NCBI GenBank assembly: GCA_905221615.1
Contig: CAJNDT010001224.1
Span: 540,001 to 604,000, forward strand
DNA length: 64,000 nucleotides
Direction: 5' to 3'
Source of the DNA: Symbiodinium sp. CCMP2592
Lineage: Eukaryota > Sar > Dinophyceae > Suessiales > Symbiodiniaceae
The notes under the pieces are model-generated. The model was not told where the DNA came from. It worked only from the letters and a program-made list of their open reading frames with translations, and made no database searches. Shown in pieces: positions 1 through 12,955 of the stretch (position 1 is its first letter; each line of letters opens with the position of its first letter). Both the position numbers and the translations under genes were made by a program.

Positions 1-720
1 TGTGGTACTGGTCTTGGTAGTGATAGAGTGATAGTGGCTAGTATTAGTCTCGTTGTTGTTATTGATATTGCTCTTGTTACTGTTGTTCTTATTGCTCTTG
101 TTTCGTTCATGCCATTGCTTTTGTTATGGCTTTGTTGTTGCTGCTGCTGCTGGCGTTGCTGTTCCTGTTGCTGATGTTGATGTCAGTGCCAGTGTCGATG
201 TTGATATTGATGCTGATGCGTTTGTTGCTGCTGTTGCTGATGCCGTTGTTGCTGTGGTTGCTTTTGTTACTGTCGTTGCTGCTAATGCCGTTGTTGCTGT
301 TGTTGCTGCTGTTGCCGTTACTGTTGTTGTTGGTGCCGGTAATGTGGTGGTGGTGCTGCTGCTGCTGGTGCTTTGGCTTTTGCTGTTGCGCTTGCCGTTG
401 CCGTTGCGGTTGCTGATGCTGCTGCTGCCGCTGCTGCTGCTGCTGCTGTTGCTGCTGCTGTTGCTGTTGCCGTTGCTGTTGCCGTTACCGTTGCCGTTGC
501 TGTTGCCGTTGCCGCTGCTGCTGCTCTTGCTCATGAAATTGTCACGGAAAGTTGTTGGTTGTTGCTGTTGCTGTTGTTGTTGAGGTTTTGTTGCTGCTGC
601 TGTCGATGTTGCTGCTGTTGTTGTTGCTGTTGGTGCTACTCTTAAGGTGTTGTCGTTGGGGGTGGTGCTGTCGTTGTTGGTTCTTGTTGTTGCTGCTGGT
701 TTTGCTGTGGGGTAGTTAAG
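1..720. repeat. Trinucleotide low-complexity tract (GTT/GCT-rich)
   Basis: The stretch is built almost only of GTT, GCT, GTG and CTG triplets in imperfect order. It is open in several frames on both strands, reading as poly-Leu, poly-Ala/Val or Ser/Asn/Thr-rich peptides depending on frame. Open frames follow trivially from such composition, so none is taken as a gene. Confidence 0.85.
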
Positions 721-2400
721 GATGTTGTCACCAGCATCAGCATCATCAACAACAGCAGCAGCATGACGCCCGAAACTAGTTCACGCCATAACCATCACCG
801 AAATCCTCATTTTGATGAAATCAAAAGCCATGTGTATTGTGCTTCAATACCACACAGTCGTACCGTATGCGCAAGATGACAGGTGCTTGATCTGCAAGTC
901 GCAATATGTGCAAGGTATCACAATCTAACTCAGTTGCGCCACGACCACAAATCACCAGCATCATCATGCCCTGGCATGCCAGGGCAACTGTCACCAGCTT
1001 CGTCAACAAAAACAACAACACCAGCAGCAGCAGCAAGAAGAAGATCCACGGCCACAGCCGCAACCAAAACTACAACCACAACCATAACCACAACAGCAAC
1101 GACAGCAGCAACAGCAACCACAACCACAACAACAGCAGCAGCAATCACAACAACAGCAAAAACTAGAGCAGCAGCCAACACGACATCACCGCCGTCAAAG
1201 TAGCCATCGCTGTTACCCCATCGGCTTGGCCAGTCTCATCACCATAGACATGACAGGCAACCCCGTTAATGGCATCGAGAGCACTATGGTCATAACTGCC
1301 AAAGCAGCCTTGCTGGCACAGTCAGAAGAACACCAAGGTCAACCATAAACGCAACCACACAAAGCTGCATCAACAACTACTACAGTAACTGAGGCCATAA
1401 CCACCTCCGAAACCCAGAATAACAAGCACCCCAGGAACCTAGTTGCACGAGCTCCTGGCGGCAACGGCATTGAGGGGCCGGTCGGACTGCATGCATTCAG
1501 AAAGTGAGCCCAAGAGCCCAGAACTCTCCGAGAGATCCACTATAACATGTAGGCTCTGGCTGTGCTGACACTGACTGCGATGACGATGCTGACAGCAGCG
1601 ATAAACGTCATGACTATGATGCTGAGGATGACGACGACACTTGCACTCATGAAGCTGGCTATCGTGACGATACACTGCGCCACTGGGGATGGTGCTGATG
1701 CTGATGATGGCACCCGCACCATGACAATGAAAATAGTTCGCGGCCAGCAGCAGCAGCAGCAGCATTAGCGGTAGTAAAACTGGTAGCATCAGCAGCAGTA
1801 GCAGTAGCAGAAGCAAGGGCAACAACGATAGCAGCAGCAGTAGCAACTGCAGTAGCAGTACAAGTCAGTAGCGGTAGCAATATCGTGGCAGTCGCCACGG
1901 CGGTAGAAGTGGCAGTAGCAACAGAAGTAGCAGAAGCAGTCGGAACTAGCAGAACTAGTAGTGGCAGTAGCAGAAGCAGTAGGAGCAGGAGTAGGACTGG
2001 CAGAACTAGTAGTGGTAGTAGTGGTGGTAGTATATAGTAGCAGCAGCAGGAGTACCGCAGACTAGTAGCAGTAGTCGTCGTAGTAACAGTAGCAGCGTAG
2101 TGGCAGCAGCGATTAGGCAGTCGTCATCAGTATGGCAGGCAGCGCGGGTGGTGCTGATGATTAGCAACCACTACCAAACAAATTGACAAAGATACAACTG
2201 GTAGTAGCACCAAGAGAACCAGCAACAACAATATTCAATCAGTTGGCAAGCAGCAGCACTGTCATAGTGAATGTTTCAAGAGTTGTGTTCCTTGCCATCT
2301 TCACCATCTTCGCCGTGGTAGCACCCCCAGAAATCGTGAGGGTTCATGCAGCACTGATATTCACCACGTCACTCGTTAGTTGTACTGCTATAGCGGAAAA
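721..2400. repeat. CAA/CAG and AGC/AGT triplet-rich DNA
   Basis: CAACAG/ACAACC-type triplets dominate about 1000-1180, and AGCAGT/GGTAGC-type triplets dominate about 1740-2110, with less repetitive sequence between. Short ORFs here translate to Thr/Ala or His/Asn runs and shift freely between frames. I see no domain, splice pattern or RNA gene. Confidence 0.7.
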
Positions 2401-5240
2401 ATGAAGTCTAGTGATGAGTGGGCCAGCCTCGAAGCTTGCCAACGTCTCCGTGCCTGGCTGCGAAACATCCACCTCGGTTCGGGCAGGAATCGAAACAAGG
2501 TTTCCAGGATGTGCTTACAATTTAAGCTTTTAGGACATGGAAATCAAAGCTTCAGGGCCTGTGGTCTAGGTCGTGACGGAGGCTGGGGAAATTTGATGGC
2601 CTTGTCTCGAGACTTGCGGCTTTCACCTTCAGGATTTCCACGTTGCGTGCTGCTGGTTTGACGCTTACGGCTACGACTTCCGGTGAACATTGGAGCTTGG
2701 AAAACGCTCAGCGTCAAAGGCCCCTCAGATTTCGGATCCGCCGGTCCATGGTCGTTTTGGGCCTACCCGATGCCCTGAATCCGAAAAGGCTCCTGACCCC
2801 CCAACCCTATGAGGACGGGGCCGCCTTTGACGTCTTGTCGTGCGATGCGGTGATCTGGCCAGGAACGTCAATCTTGGGTTAAGGACTTAGGGTTTAGGTT
2901 TCAAGATTGTGGCTTTAGGCTCCAGCAGCGGCAGCAGCGAAAGCAACAAGCTGGGAATGACAGCCACAATGCCACAAGAAAAGCTGCTTCGTCTGGTAGT
3001 TGCTTTCTGATTAGGATGACCACCCGACTACCAGCACTTCCACATACTCCTAGCGCCACTGCCTGCTACGACTACGACACGTGGCATTGCTAGTTCTGGT
3101 CTTATTGCTACAACTCCCACTGCTCCTGCTACCACAACGACCGGAATGCGAAAAGCAATGCCGTAGTCACCAGTGCCTGTAATATAGCATCCAGTACTAC
3201 TCCTCCTGCTGTGCCTGGCAATACTATCCCTGCTACGACTCCGATCACCACCACCATCACTACGACCAGCACCAGCTACATCACCACTCCCACTACCATC
3301 ACTACAAACACGACGATGACGACCACAAAAGCAAAAGAACGATGACAAAAAACCAAGCAATCGCAACAACAGGCACTTAACGGAACGTAGCGGCTCACAA
3401 CGGAAACTGGCAGAGGCTTCAGGGCTCGGTCTGTTGCACGTCATTTCCTCTGGGTCCTCGGTTCGTTCTCCTCATGAGGGTCTCACGACCATGGATAGTG
3501 TTTCTATAAAACGGGTCAGTTCTATGTTCCACGAATCTTGCACACCTGCCTGCCCTCAAAGAGTTGGCATGGTCAATTGAAGATATCTTGCTAGAGCCTG
3601 CATACTTCTCTCCACAAGCCACGAAGAATTAATAAGCGCCTTCAAAAGCTTAGAGTCCCGAAGCCTCATCCCTGCCCGGAACCCCCAAAGCCTCCTTAAA
3701 AAAACCCAAACACCGAAGCATAAACCGTACTTTTTGGGGCCTTACCAATTAGAATGGGGTTTCGGTGCCCATTTACTATACTTATAAGAAGGAAACCCCC
3801 GCAAAAGGCCTCTATATTGCGTGCCAAACCCTGGAACCGCAGGAAAGGCGGGGGGAGGAGGGCGCGCCAGAGTGGATCGGTCGTTCGTGAGCGTCAGCGA
3901 AGAGACTGGGCCGCTGTGGAGCCTGATGGTCTTCATCGGCGGTCCTGGTTCTGGTTTGGGGCGTAGCGGGCAGGGGCGGCCGAAGTTAGGACTAAGAAGG
4001 AGGGCTGTTCAAAGGCCCTTGTCAAGGCTTTGGGTGTTCGTGAAGGATAAAGGATGGCCATGATTCCTGCCTCATCTCATATGCAGGGTTCATGGCGGCT
4101 GGGCTTAGGATCGATTTACCCTCCTGGTCCTGGTTAGGGCTTCGATGTTCACTCCTTTGCACGTGTAATAGGCGCATGAACATAGGTCACCGTGGGGACA
4201 ACGCCGATAGGAGCGTGACGAGTCAAGAAAAAGGACCGTGCAGGCAACGCTGCTGAGCATGATGAGGACGATGAAGGTCGTGAGGTTTCGTCTGGACTGG
4301 AGTTAAGCATGTGAAGCTGAACCATGAAAACTGACACACCCTACACTATCCCGTTGAGCTAGACTGAAAGCTAAGTCCTTCACTTCATGGCGTAAGCTTA
4401 GCCAGTTCCGAGAAAAGATCGGCTTCCCAAAATGAGCACGTCATCCGTCAAGGTCTTCAATGCAAGGAGGCATACCCTGCGCAGAGAACATCTTCCTGTA
4501 ACCACTTTTGCCTTGAATGGTCGCAAGGATAAGCCACCACCGTTCGTCGCAAAAATTCTATGTCATGTTATGTTCAAGGGAAGTGCTTCTGAAGCCGACA
4601 TCTACGCATTGAACCCGTGACAGCTGGTACTTACACACCTCAACCCACATCCTGGAGCTTTGCAAGCAGTCCACGTAAGCTTTGAAGCCCTTATTGCATA
4701 GGTAATCCGCAATTTCACGTGTATCCTCGAGCAACAAAGACAAGATACATTTGTCATTTGTTGGACCCGATGCAGCATAAATACATCTGAGTAGATGTGA
4801 CCTCTAGCCAAACTTCTGGTGTGCACAACCCGATTGTGCGAATATTGAAGACTTTACAGCCTTTGGCGTACCGTGGAGGGGGTTTCCGACGGAACGATCC
4901 GACGCATCGGTCTGTTGATGTTGGAGCTCGGGTTCGTAGGACGATTAGTCAGGGGGGGGGTCAGACAAAGGACTTTCGGACAGGAAGGGTTCCGGGTGTA
5001 CTAGAATAGTACGCAGAACCCTTTCCGAACCGTGAATACCTAACGGAACACTTCAAGACCTCAGTAGCCTACTTGTCGGGTACCATGGGGAACTAAAGGT
5101 TAGCCTTTTTGGTTATATTGGGATTATATAGGGACTATACTACCCAAAAAAGGTTAAAGGTTACCTACTCGACAACTTTCATGCAGAATGCAAATGAAGG
5201 GCCCGGCCTGCAGCCTCGCCACTCCAAACGCCAACGTATC
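2401..5240. other. No recognisable gene; scattered telomere-like words
   Basis: Only short frames are open and none carries a recognisable motif. Isolated telomere-like words such as GGGTTTAGGTT occur near 2885. A G-run is present at about 4950. A decayed palindromic element related to those at 14.8 and 28.9 kb lies at about 3731-3816 and is listed separately. Confidence 0.5.
3731..3816. repeat. Decayed short palindromic element, family M3
   Basis: A GGGGCC-type left end and GGCCTCTATA-type right end bracket an AT-rich core containing a gcccatttactatacttataa-like stretch followed by ggaacccc-like bases. Similar cores with the same order of words occur at 14819-14915 and 28852-28950, so this is called a third, more degraded copy. 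It has no coding capacity. Confidence 0.4.
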
Positions 5241-5423
5241 CTACGGTTGATGATATAAATGGATCTATAAGGGTGCCTTTAAGGGGCTCCTATAAGGGAT
5301 CTACAGGGTTTAGGGCTCAGGATTGATGATATAAATCCTGCATGACCTTAAGGACCATAGACTATGGGAATAATGGTACATTCCTTATTATGGGTAATGC
5401 AGGATTTATATCATCAACCGTAG
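5241..5423. mobile_element. Nested palindromic MITE-like element, family M4
   Basis: CTACGGTTGATGATATAAAT at 5241-5260 is the inverse complement of the right end (5404-5423), which reads ATTTATATCATCAACCGTAG when its single mismatch is ignored. Inside, a second left arm at 5321-5342 (GATTGATGATATAAATCCTG and following bases) pairs with 5397-5418. The arrangement looks like an intact element of about 100 bp at 5321-5423 beside a left-end fragment of the same family. It carries no ORF. A related relic may lie at 5650-5720. Confidence 0.7.
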
Positions 5424-7136
5424 TTGTGACGAACAGCTCTCGGGTTGGGAGGTTGAGCCGCGGAAGCTCAGGAGTTGGGCACTAGGATTCCGCATGATAC
5501 TTCGTGTATGAGGCCTCCGAAATAGGATTCGCAGCTCAAGGTCTCGCATGCTCGACGATTACTACTATTCTTACTTTTATTACTATTATGAATAATCCTC
5601 CGAATTTCCATCTGAAGCCGTAAAGTTGAAAACAGATTTGTAAGTGGCTTGCAGCCATTACCTTAAGGACCTGAGGCTTTGGGAAGTATGGTATATTCTT
5701 TATTCTGCACTACATCAATCGTAACAGGTGCCCTTGAAGAGAATGCCATTCCCGGCTCGATGGCAGTTGCAGGAAATGCTGTCGCTTTTGCTCTAGCTGC
5801 AGGTGCTGCTCCTTCGTAATTCTTCGATTCCATGGTTCCTGCTACTGATAGTTTTGCGATCTTACCGTGCATGCCCTCCTGCTGACGATCGCGTCTAGCT
5901 TGGAAGGGCAATTGCACTCAGACACCTAACCTTGAAATCCTGGCCCTTGAAACAGAAACATGGGGTCGCGGCCATTGTCGTGTGCTGAGAACAGCTTCCT
6001 CGGCTCGCCGTGCGCTGGCAAAATTTCCATCGGCGAAAGAGCAAATGACCCACACCTGCAACAACATCTGGGATTCCGACAGCTTGGCTCCTCCACCCCA
6101 CTGCAGATCGTTGGCTTTGCCCGGCAGGTCCTAGCAAAAAGCAGAGGTGTAAAACTCCTCCCCTCCGCAACCAAAATTGTACCCCCCCACGCCCCATGTA
6201 AGGTTTAGGGTGCAGGGTTTAGGGTTTAGAGGTTTAGGGTTTAGGGTTAGGGTTTACAGTTTAGGGTACAAGGATTTAGGAGCGGGGGTTCACGATTTCG
6301 GGCTGAAGGTCTAGGAGTGCGGAGTTACGGCCTGGTCTGGGCCTTGCCTTTGGAGATGGAGACACGAGATAGGGCTTGGGGTCTCGGGCCCGGGCGATTA
6401 TATACTTTTCGAAATTACATATTAAAACTATGTCATATTAAGTTCTGTTATGTCATATCCTGTTATATTTTGTTATATGTTGTTATATTAGGTTATATCA
6501 TAACTTACTATGTGATATTATGCTGTACTATGTTATCTTATGTTCTGTTATGGATTATATAATGTAATCTTATGGTAGCTGCTGTTAGATTATGATTATG
6601 TTCTTATGTTATATGAAATAACAGGCTGTGGGGAATCCGTCAGGGCTGACGAAACCCGAACTGGGTGTTCTTGAATCAGGGTCCCAAATTCAGGCGCTCT
6701 GAAATCAGGATCTCTTCCCGACGCCTTTATGGGCAGTCCCATGTTTTCTGAACCACCCAGGTATTGGGCTTGAGGGTGGTGCTGCTGCTGATGGTAGTGG
6801 CGACAATGATGACACAGGTGCCGATGCCGGCACCGATACAGCTAGCGTTTTGCTGACTCTGCGCATCACCAATATCACTAGACCCAACGTCCCTAATATT
6901 GCCAGCATTGTTGTCGCTCTCTCGTTGATATGGCAGACTGCTTGTCTTGTGCGCGATCACTGATACTCACTCCAACCGAACCTTAAACCTAAAACCTGAA
7001 ACCTAAACTCAATTGATCTAAAACCCCAAGCCCTGAGAACACTCCTTGATCTCGAAGAGAAGCTTCGCAGTGCCTGCCGCACTCGCATGCCAAACGGCGA
7101 TGAGGGCAGGCTTGGACCTTAGCACATCGCTCTGTT
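5424..7136. other. No recognisable gene; AT-rich simple-sequence stretch
   Basis: A TTATRTT-type AT-rich, T-biased simple stretch occupies about 6395-6620. A short telomere-like tract lies at 6203-6266. Small ORFs on both strands show no domain or consistent splice signals. Confidence 0.5.
6203..6266 (+). repeat. Degenerate TTTAGGG telomere-like tract
   Basis: About eight head-to-tail units of the GGTTTAGGG type, several with one-base changes, read on the plus strand. The heptamer matches the plant/dinoflagellate-type telomere repeat, but the tract is interstitial and degenerate. Confidence 0.75.
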
Positions 7137-7246
7137 CCCAGAGACTCCAATATCCCTCAATTAAGGAATAAGCCTTAAATTGCAGTAGGATCCCTACTAT
7201 GATTTAAGGAATATTCCTTAATTAAGGGATATTGGAGTCTCTGGGT
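7137..7246. mobile_element. Palindromic MITE-like element, family M2, copy 1
   Basis: Terminal inverted repeats begin CCCAGAGACTCCAATATCCC and end with the complementary GGAGTCTCTGGG. Inner arms hold TTAAGGAATA and TATTCCTTAA-type words, so most of the 110 bp can fold on itself. It is flanked by TT on both sides, a possible 2-bp target duplication. A second copy is at 11411-11509. Confidence 0.75.
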
Positions 7247-7309
7247 TCGAGCTACTTCCCATCGTGTTACCGGCTCTGGGCTTCTGGAGGCTCGGGGTCA
7301 GCTTTCGGG

Positions 7310-7505
7310 GGTTTAGGGTTTGGGCTCCATACTTTCAAGGGTTGCGGGTTTAGGGCTTTAGGGTTTAGGTTAGGGTTCAGGGTTTAGGGGTTTAGGGTTT
7401 AGGGTTTAGGGGTTTAGGGGTTTAGGGGTTTAGGGGTTTTGGGGTTTAGGGGTTTAGGGGTTTAGGGGTTTAGGGGTTTAGGGGTTTAGGGTTTAGGGTT
7501 AATGT
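7310..7505 (+). repeat. Interstitial telomere-like array with TTTAGGGG variant
   Basis: The clearest telomere-type array of the window. Units of TTTAGGG are mixed with an eight-base TTTAGGGG version, which dominates 7387-7490 in uninterrupted series apart from one TTTTGGGG unit. It is interstitial, with unrelated sequence on both sides, so it is not a chromosome end as read here. Confidence 0.85.
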
Positions 7506-10500
7506 GTGGTCAGATGATCTCCTGTCGCTACTCTGGCTCTGGGGCTCCGAAGTGCAAGCAAGTGGGGTTTTGGGGTCTGTGCTTCTACAGTTCTATTCAG
7601 GAACTGTCAGGAATACCGGTTACATAAAGGCTCAGGAATACCAGTTACATAAAGGAACCCTAAGGAATGATATAAGAATAAGAAACACATCCAAGGACCG
7701 TTCGAAGCATTGCTCATCATTCTTCAGGCCCCACCCTACAGCATCCATTCCTGTAAGCGTTTAGGGCCTTTTTTGTTGATGGCCCTTTTCCTCCCTGCTA
7801 GGGCCTTTAGGGTTTAGGGGTTTTGAGACACAGCTTCAGGATTCACCGGGTCTGCGCCTCGAAACTTCAGGGCTCAGGGTTGCTTTATGGCTTGGCATTT
7901 AGGTTTTAGGGCTTGGGGTTTGGGGGTTTAGGGTGGTTTAAGGTTTCAGGCTTTTCGTTTAGGGGTTTAGGTTTTAGGGTTTTCGGGCTTAGGACTTAGG
8001 GCTTGGGACCCCGTTGCAAAATCGATGTTGCAAGTGTCGCAAAAGTCTGGGGAGAGAGTTGTGCAGCCATGGCAACGCGCAGGTTCGTCGATAGCTAGCC
8101 AACATGCCTATGATGTACTCCACTCCTCCTCGAAGAGGAAGCTCACTGGCTCCTCTAAGTTACCCTCATTCGGCAAGGCATCAGCGCTTGAACCCCTCAG
8201 CCTCAGTCCCTTCACAGGAGAAGGACGAAACCCGTAGCGGCTGCGGCAGAGCAGCTAAGGAGCAAGCAACAGCAGAGAGCATCAATGGCAGTAGAAATTA
8301 TGGTCGCAAGATCGGTAAGGCAAGCCAGTACAACCCTGCACCTCCCGAATCTTGCAAGAGTAACCACAACCGCCCTAAGCCCCAAACCCTAAAGCCCTAA
8401 ACCCTCATACCCGCAGCAGGTCTTCGCAATGCCAAGGCGATTCCACAGACAGAATCGTTGACTGACGCCACCTGTAATGATTCCGCACTCTAGTCTCCAC
8501 GTGGTTGCTTCGAGACTGTCCAAGGGACTGCATAAACCCTCAACCCCAAACCCTTAAGCCCAAAACCCTAAATCCCTAACCCTAAAGCCCCCTAACCCCT
8601 CAACCCCAAAGCCCCCAGGCCTCAATCCCTAAACCCGAAGCCCTGAGTCCCTCTCTTCTGAGGCGCTCACCCGAGCTTTTCCGACGCCGACGCGAAACGG
8701 CGGCCTCCCGACGGGGCGGCCTCAGGGCTCTGATGGATTTAGAGTGTCAGGGGCTTCAGGGCTTAGGGTTTTGGGGGGTTTGGGGCTTAGGGTCTTGGGG
8801 TTCAGGGCTTACGGTTTTGGGGGGTTCAGGGCTTAGGGTTTAGGGGGTGGAAGGCATAGGGTTTAGGGGCTGGAAGGCTTAGGGTTTACGGTTTAGGTCT
8901 TAGGGTTTAGTCAGATATTAGTATTCGGGTTTACGGTTCAGGTAGGGTCTGGCATTGGGGAGTTGGATTTAGGTTTTTTTGTTTGGCACCCCTTATCCAT
9001 CCGCACGAAGAGTCTCATGTACCCGGGGTTGTGTTTAGGGGCTAGCTAGCATGCATGTATGTAGAATCTAATCGTCCCTTGTTTGTGGCCTACCACAGCA
9101 TAGGTCTGAGCCCAGCACACCGGCATATCCGCCCCCTGCAGCTGCTCCGTCCTTGCCAGCAGGAGGCCAAAAGAATCGAATGGAAAGGCTTGGCCTGTCA
9201 CTTACCCCTTCTGCTCTCTTAGCTACCGGCTTCCGGCGAATAGATAGATAGATAGGGCTCAACTGCAGAATGTGGACAACGATGAGTGGATGCAAGGGTG
9301 GCTGGCTGGCAGGCTGCGCGGGTGACTGGGGAGGCTGGGTAGAATTCGCGACGATAGCAGCACTTCGCAAAGGCTGTATCACCAATCTCGACACTGCTCG
9401 CACCCGGACCGGCCTCATCGAACGGGCACCATCTGAGCACCCTGCACACTCACACAAGTGTCAGGTGCTGAGTTGAACCCTGTTCTATCCTTCACGTCTC
9501 GAACCATATCTGCAAACTCGAAACCAACCCTGGTTCCCAGTGACCCACGTGGCAAGCTCTCGAGCCTGAGCCCACTATTCAAGACCATGGACCATGAACT
9601 AGCAGGAGGCCCCAAAGCTTCCGAAAGCCACAAGATGCTATGCTGTCGCACTTCCCACCTCTAAAACTCGATACCCCAAACCCATGAAAGCGACTTTCCA
9701 ATACATGTCGTACAGCAGTACAGATCCAGTTGTAGGGTTCACAGTAGCCAGGCTTCGGCTTGCCAGCTCACTTCCGAAACCCAAACACGAAAACGGTCGA
9801 AAGCAGGAGCCCCTTAAGTCAACCCAAGCTCACAAGAGACAGCAAGGGAGACGTCTGTAACCAACACGAGGATCCTTTGGGAAGGCTGCTCACAATCAGA
9901 AATTCCTAGCCGACGCCGTGAGGGGGCCAGAAGCCCTGAAGCCCCAAGCGACGATAACCAGGACTCGTCGCTTGGATGTGGTAGTAATCGAGTAGCATCG
10001 TATAGTGAACACCGTAAAGCTGGTGGTGGCCATGAGGAAGTGATGATGATTGTGCAAATGTCGATGCTGCGGGCGATGATGTTGTGACAGTGATGGCAAG
10101 GATGAGCCGAAGGAGGCACCGCGGCGAAGGAGGAGGAGGAGGAGGAGGAGGGCGATGAAGTCAACACGCTAGAAACAACATGCGCGAAGTTTGAAGCAGA
10201 TCAGAGCAAGAATCGCAGAACGACAGACTAGCATGTTAGGTATCTAGCCTGTTACTGCAGGCAGAACTACGGAACATCAGCTTCTGAGTCCTTCAAAAAA
10301 GCAGACTCTGGCTTCGAATGTCAACCCCAAACCCTAAACCCTAAACCCCAGACCAAGACTCTGAACCCCAAAACCCAGACCAAGACCCTGAACCCTAAAC
10401 CCATGAAAGCCTGCCTCACTCGACCTCCGTGGTCAAGCGAGGTTTTCGGAGACACCACAGTGAAGTGCTGCAGCTTGTCCGGATTCCCCTGGCAAGACAT

Positions 10501-10660
10501 TTTAAAGTGGGCTCGTGTTAAGGCACTTGGTTTGAGTTGCCATAACGAAAAGAAGCATATTATGAACTGTATACCCGGATTCTGACCGCCTGACTTATGT
10601 CAAAACCCAGCCTCAGCTTGGGTTTGGAGCCATGGGTCATCTAAAGGGTTTCCATGGTAC
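7506..10660. other. Gene-poor DNA with telomere-like words on both strands
   Basis: Plus-strand GGTTTAGGG words cluster at 7800-8000 and 8730-8920; the complementary CCCTAAA form is used at 8385-8400, 8530-8650 and 10325-10400, so orientation switches several times. A GATA tetramer run sits at 9240-9256 and a GGA run at about 10128-10150. Open frames are short and lack any recognisable domain. Confidence 0.6.
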
Positions 10661-10664
10661 ACCA

Positions 10665-10721
10665 GTAGCAGCAGCTGCAGCAGCAGCGGCAGCAGCAGCA
10701 GGAGTAGTAGTAGTAGTAACT

Positions 10722-10814
<93 letters not shown>

Positions 10815-10833
10815 CAGTAGTAGTAGTAGTAGT

Positions 10834-10865
<32 letters not shown>

Positions 10866-10910
10866 TCGTAGTAGTAGCAGCAGCAGTACCAGCAGTAGCA
10901 GCAGGATTGT
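10665..10910. repeat. (AGT)n / (AGC)n microsatellite
   Basis: Nearly pure AGT/TAG repeats run from 10722 to about 10815, flanked by mixed AGC and AGT triplets on both sides. The long open frames it creates encode poly-Leu or poly-Thr and are products of repetition, not genes. Confidence 0.9.
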
Positions 10911-12830
10911 TAGTATCGTCATTACCGTTTTGAGTATTCATTTCTTTTACTGTTACATCTTGCGGCCTACCGGCGCTGTCATCTGTCGTCAACTGTCAAG
11001 CGAGTCGTAAAGCTAAGGCCTCGAGTGCTTGAGCTTACGACTTACGGACCGATAAACCTTGTTTGCTCAACGTCCTAACTTCCTTGCAAGGCTATGCAGT
11101 ATGGATACTTGGGCTTTAAGGCTTAGTGGTACGTTGTACAAGCACGGCGCTCGAGTCAGGCTTCCGACTCTTGAACTCCATAAGCGCCAGAGAGAACGTC
11201 ACTCCCAATAGCACACAAACTATATGAACCTCTACAGAAAAGCCCTTAAGGACTCGTACAAGCTGCTATATCAGATTATCACCGTCGTATACACCCTTGT
11301 CAAGCAACATCTAAAGCCCCACGGCTTGCCGAAGGCGCCTCCCAGAACTTCACCTGTCCATCCGCAGAGCCACTCATGAGCAGCGAGGGCGCCTGGAGTC
11401 TCGAGCTATACCCAGACCCCTTAATTAAGGAATATAGCTTAAATCATAATATTAAGCCCCTAATGATTTAAGGTATATTCCTTAATTAAGGGGTATTGGG
11501 CTCTCTGGGTAGGGGGCTGATCTAAAAGACAGGCCTTGTTTGGGCTCCTAGGGTCTAGGGTTTACGGGTGTAGGGTTCAGGGTAGCCATAACCTCGCAGT
11601 CTTTTGAGTCTTTTGTGGGGTCTCAAAAGGCGCGCAGCGCACGCCTCTCGAAACCCCCTCAACTAGCACATGAAACCCGAAGCTCCAAAAGCAAACAGAT
11701 GCCTTTCAGGTCTGGGAGGGACAGCAGGGTTGGAAGCCCTGTGCTGCTTTTGAGCTTTATAAAAGAGGCTACCATGCTAGGTGGATGGAAGCTAGCGCCT
11801 GAGAGGAGACGGATTCCATGACACAGTACAGCGGCTCCGGTGTTTGGGTCAATAAACAGGCCTGAAGCACTCCACAAAAGCGCCCGGGTCCGCTGAGTTG
11901 TAGCAATGGCACATAGCCCGCAGCTCACATACGACGAGAACGTCAACTCTCAAGTTCTTCGGGGGTTTTGGAAAAGCTCCGAATCCGTCGAACTGGTAGC
12001 AGCCAGGATTAGCAATTACCATCATCACAATCTCTCCGAATATTCTGACTATCGTCATGACCACCACCACCACCACCACCACCACCACAATCAAAATCAC
12101 AACCATTGGCATCATCGTCAGCATCACCACCATCACAGAATCCTGACAAGAAGCATAGGCAAAATGCGGCATGATCATCAGAGCAACAAGGGACAAAGCC
12201 AAACCCTGCATAATGAGCTGTGGAAAGCCAGGGGTGGCACTGCCGCCACATCGAGGGTGAACACGGCACCGGTGTGCCCTGCGTTCAGGGTTGAGGGGGA
12301 ACAGGGCTTGGGGTGTAGAACATAGAATTCGGTTCAGGATTTGAGGATTGAAGGCTTCAGTTTTTGAGAGCAAGGTCTACGTTTGGTCCCAGCAGTTGGC
12401 GCTTTGGGCCAAGAGTTCAACACTTACAAGGCTCAGGGCCCAGGTTCCTTATCTGCAGGTACGAGTATGATGTGACCTACTATCTCAAAGGCTGGCAGCA
12501 AAGTCAATCTCCCGCCTGCGAAGGTGACAAGCGCCTTCAGCAGCTTGTTCTCCATGGACCAGCAGATGAGATAGCCGTCCTGCAAGGTGCGGTTTATCGT
12601 TTAGATTCTCGGTTTAAGGGATTCTAGCTGCTTCAACCCAGAAACCCTCGACCCTGAATCAGCCTCCTTTTCCTGCAACCCTAGAAAACCCGATGCTGCA
12701 AGCAGGTCACCTTGGAGCAGGTGAAGAGGTACCTGGCCAGAAGTGAAAGTGAAAAGTTCGGCCACTAACAAAATATCAGACAGGGTCTCTTGAGCGAAGA
12801 TGGCCACTTGCGCGATCCTACAATCAGCCA
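10911..12830. other. No recognisable gene; CCA microsatellite and MITE
   Basis: A CCA/CAC repeat lies at 12059-12090 within a longer CAT/CAC-rich patch (12020-12140). An M2 palindromic element lies at 11411-11509. Small ORFs overlap these low-complexity patches and give His-rich or Val-rich peptides; none was accepted. Confidence 0.55.
11411..11509. mobile_element. Palindromic MITE-like element, family M2, copy 2
   Basis: The ends read CCCAGACCCCTTAATTAAGG and the inverse CCTTAATTAAGGGGTATTGG...CTCTGGG. Flanking dinucleotides are TA on both sides (11409-11410 and 11510-11511), consistent with a TA target duplication as made by Tc1/mariner-type transposases. The core contains TTAAATCATAATATTAAG-like AT-rich sequence. 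Confidence 0.75.
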
Positions 12831-12835
12831 TGGTA

Positions 12836-12955
12836 CTTGGAGGATCATGGGACTTAGTAAGTAGGGTTATAAGTACCTTAGTTGGGGCTATAAGCAATTA
12901 TAGCTGTAGTTACCTTACTTGTAACCCCACTTACTAAGTCCCAGGATCCTTTAGG
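12836..12955. mobile_element. MITE family M1, copy a (120 bp)
   Basis: The left arm CTTGGAGGATCATGGGACTT and the right arm, ending CTAAGTCCCAGGATCC, are inverse complements apart from a few changes. The interior (GTAGGGTTATAAGTACCTTA and following) matches copies b and c when those are reverse-complemented. TA flanks both ends (12834-12835 and 12956-12957), which suggests a Tc1/mariner-type target duplication. It is non-coding and probably moved by a transposase encoded elsewhere. Confidence 0.85.

Noticed and set aside
53..645. Long open frames on both strands in the first 650 bases
   Set aside because: They encode Leu, Ala/Val or Ser/Asn runs produced by GTT/GCT triplet repetition; all frames are open at once.
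7310..7505. Possible true telomere
   Set aside because: The array is short, degenerate and flanked by unrelated sequence on both sides, so it is interstitial here.
10600..10992. Minus-strand ORF with poly-Thr or poly-Leu
   Set aside because: It is a translation of the AGT/AGC microsatellite and has no independent coding signal.
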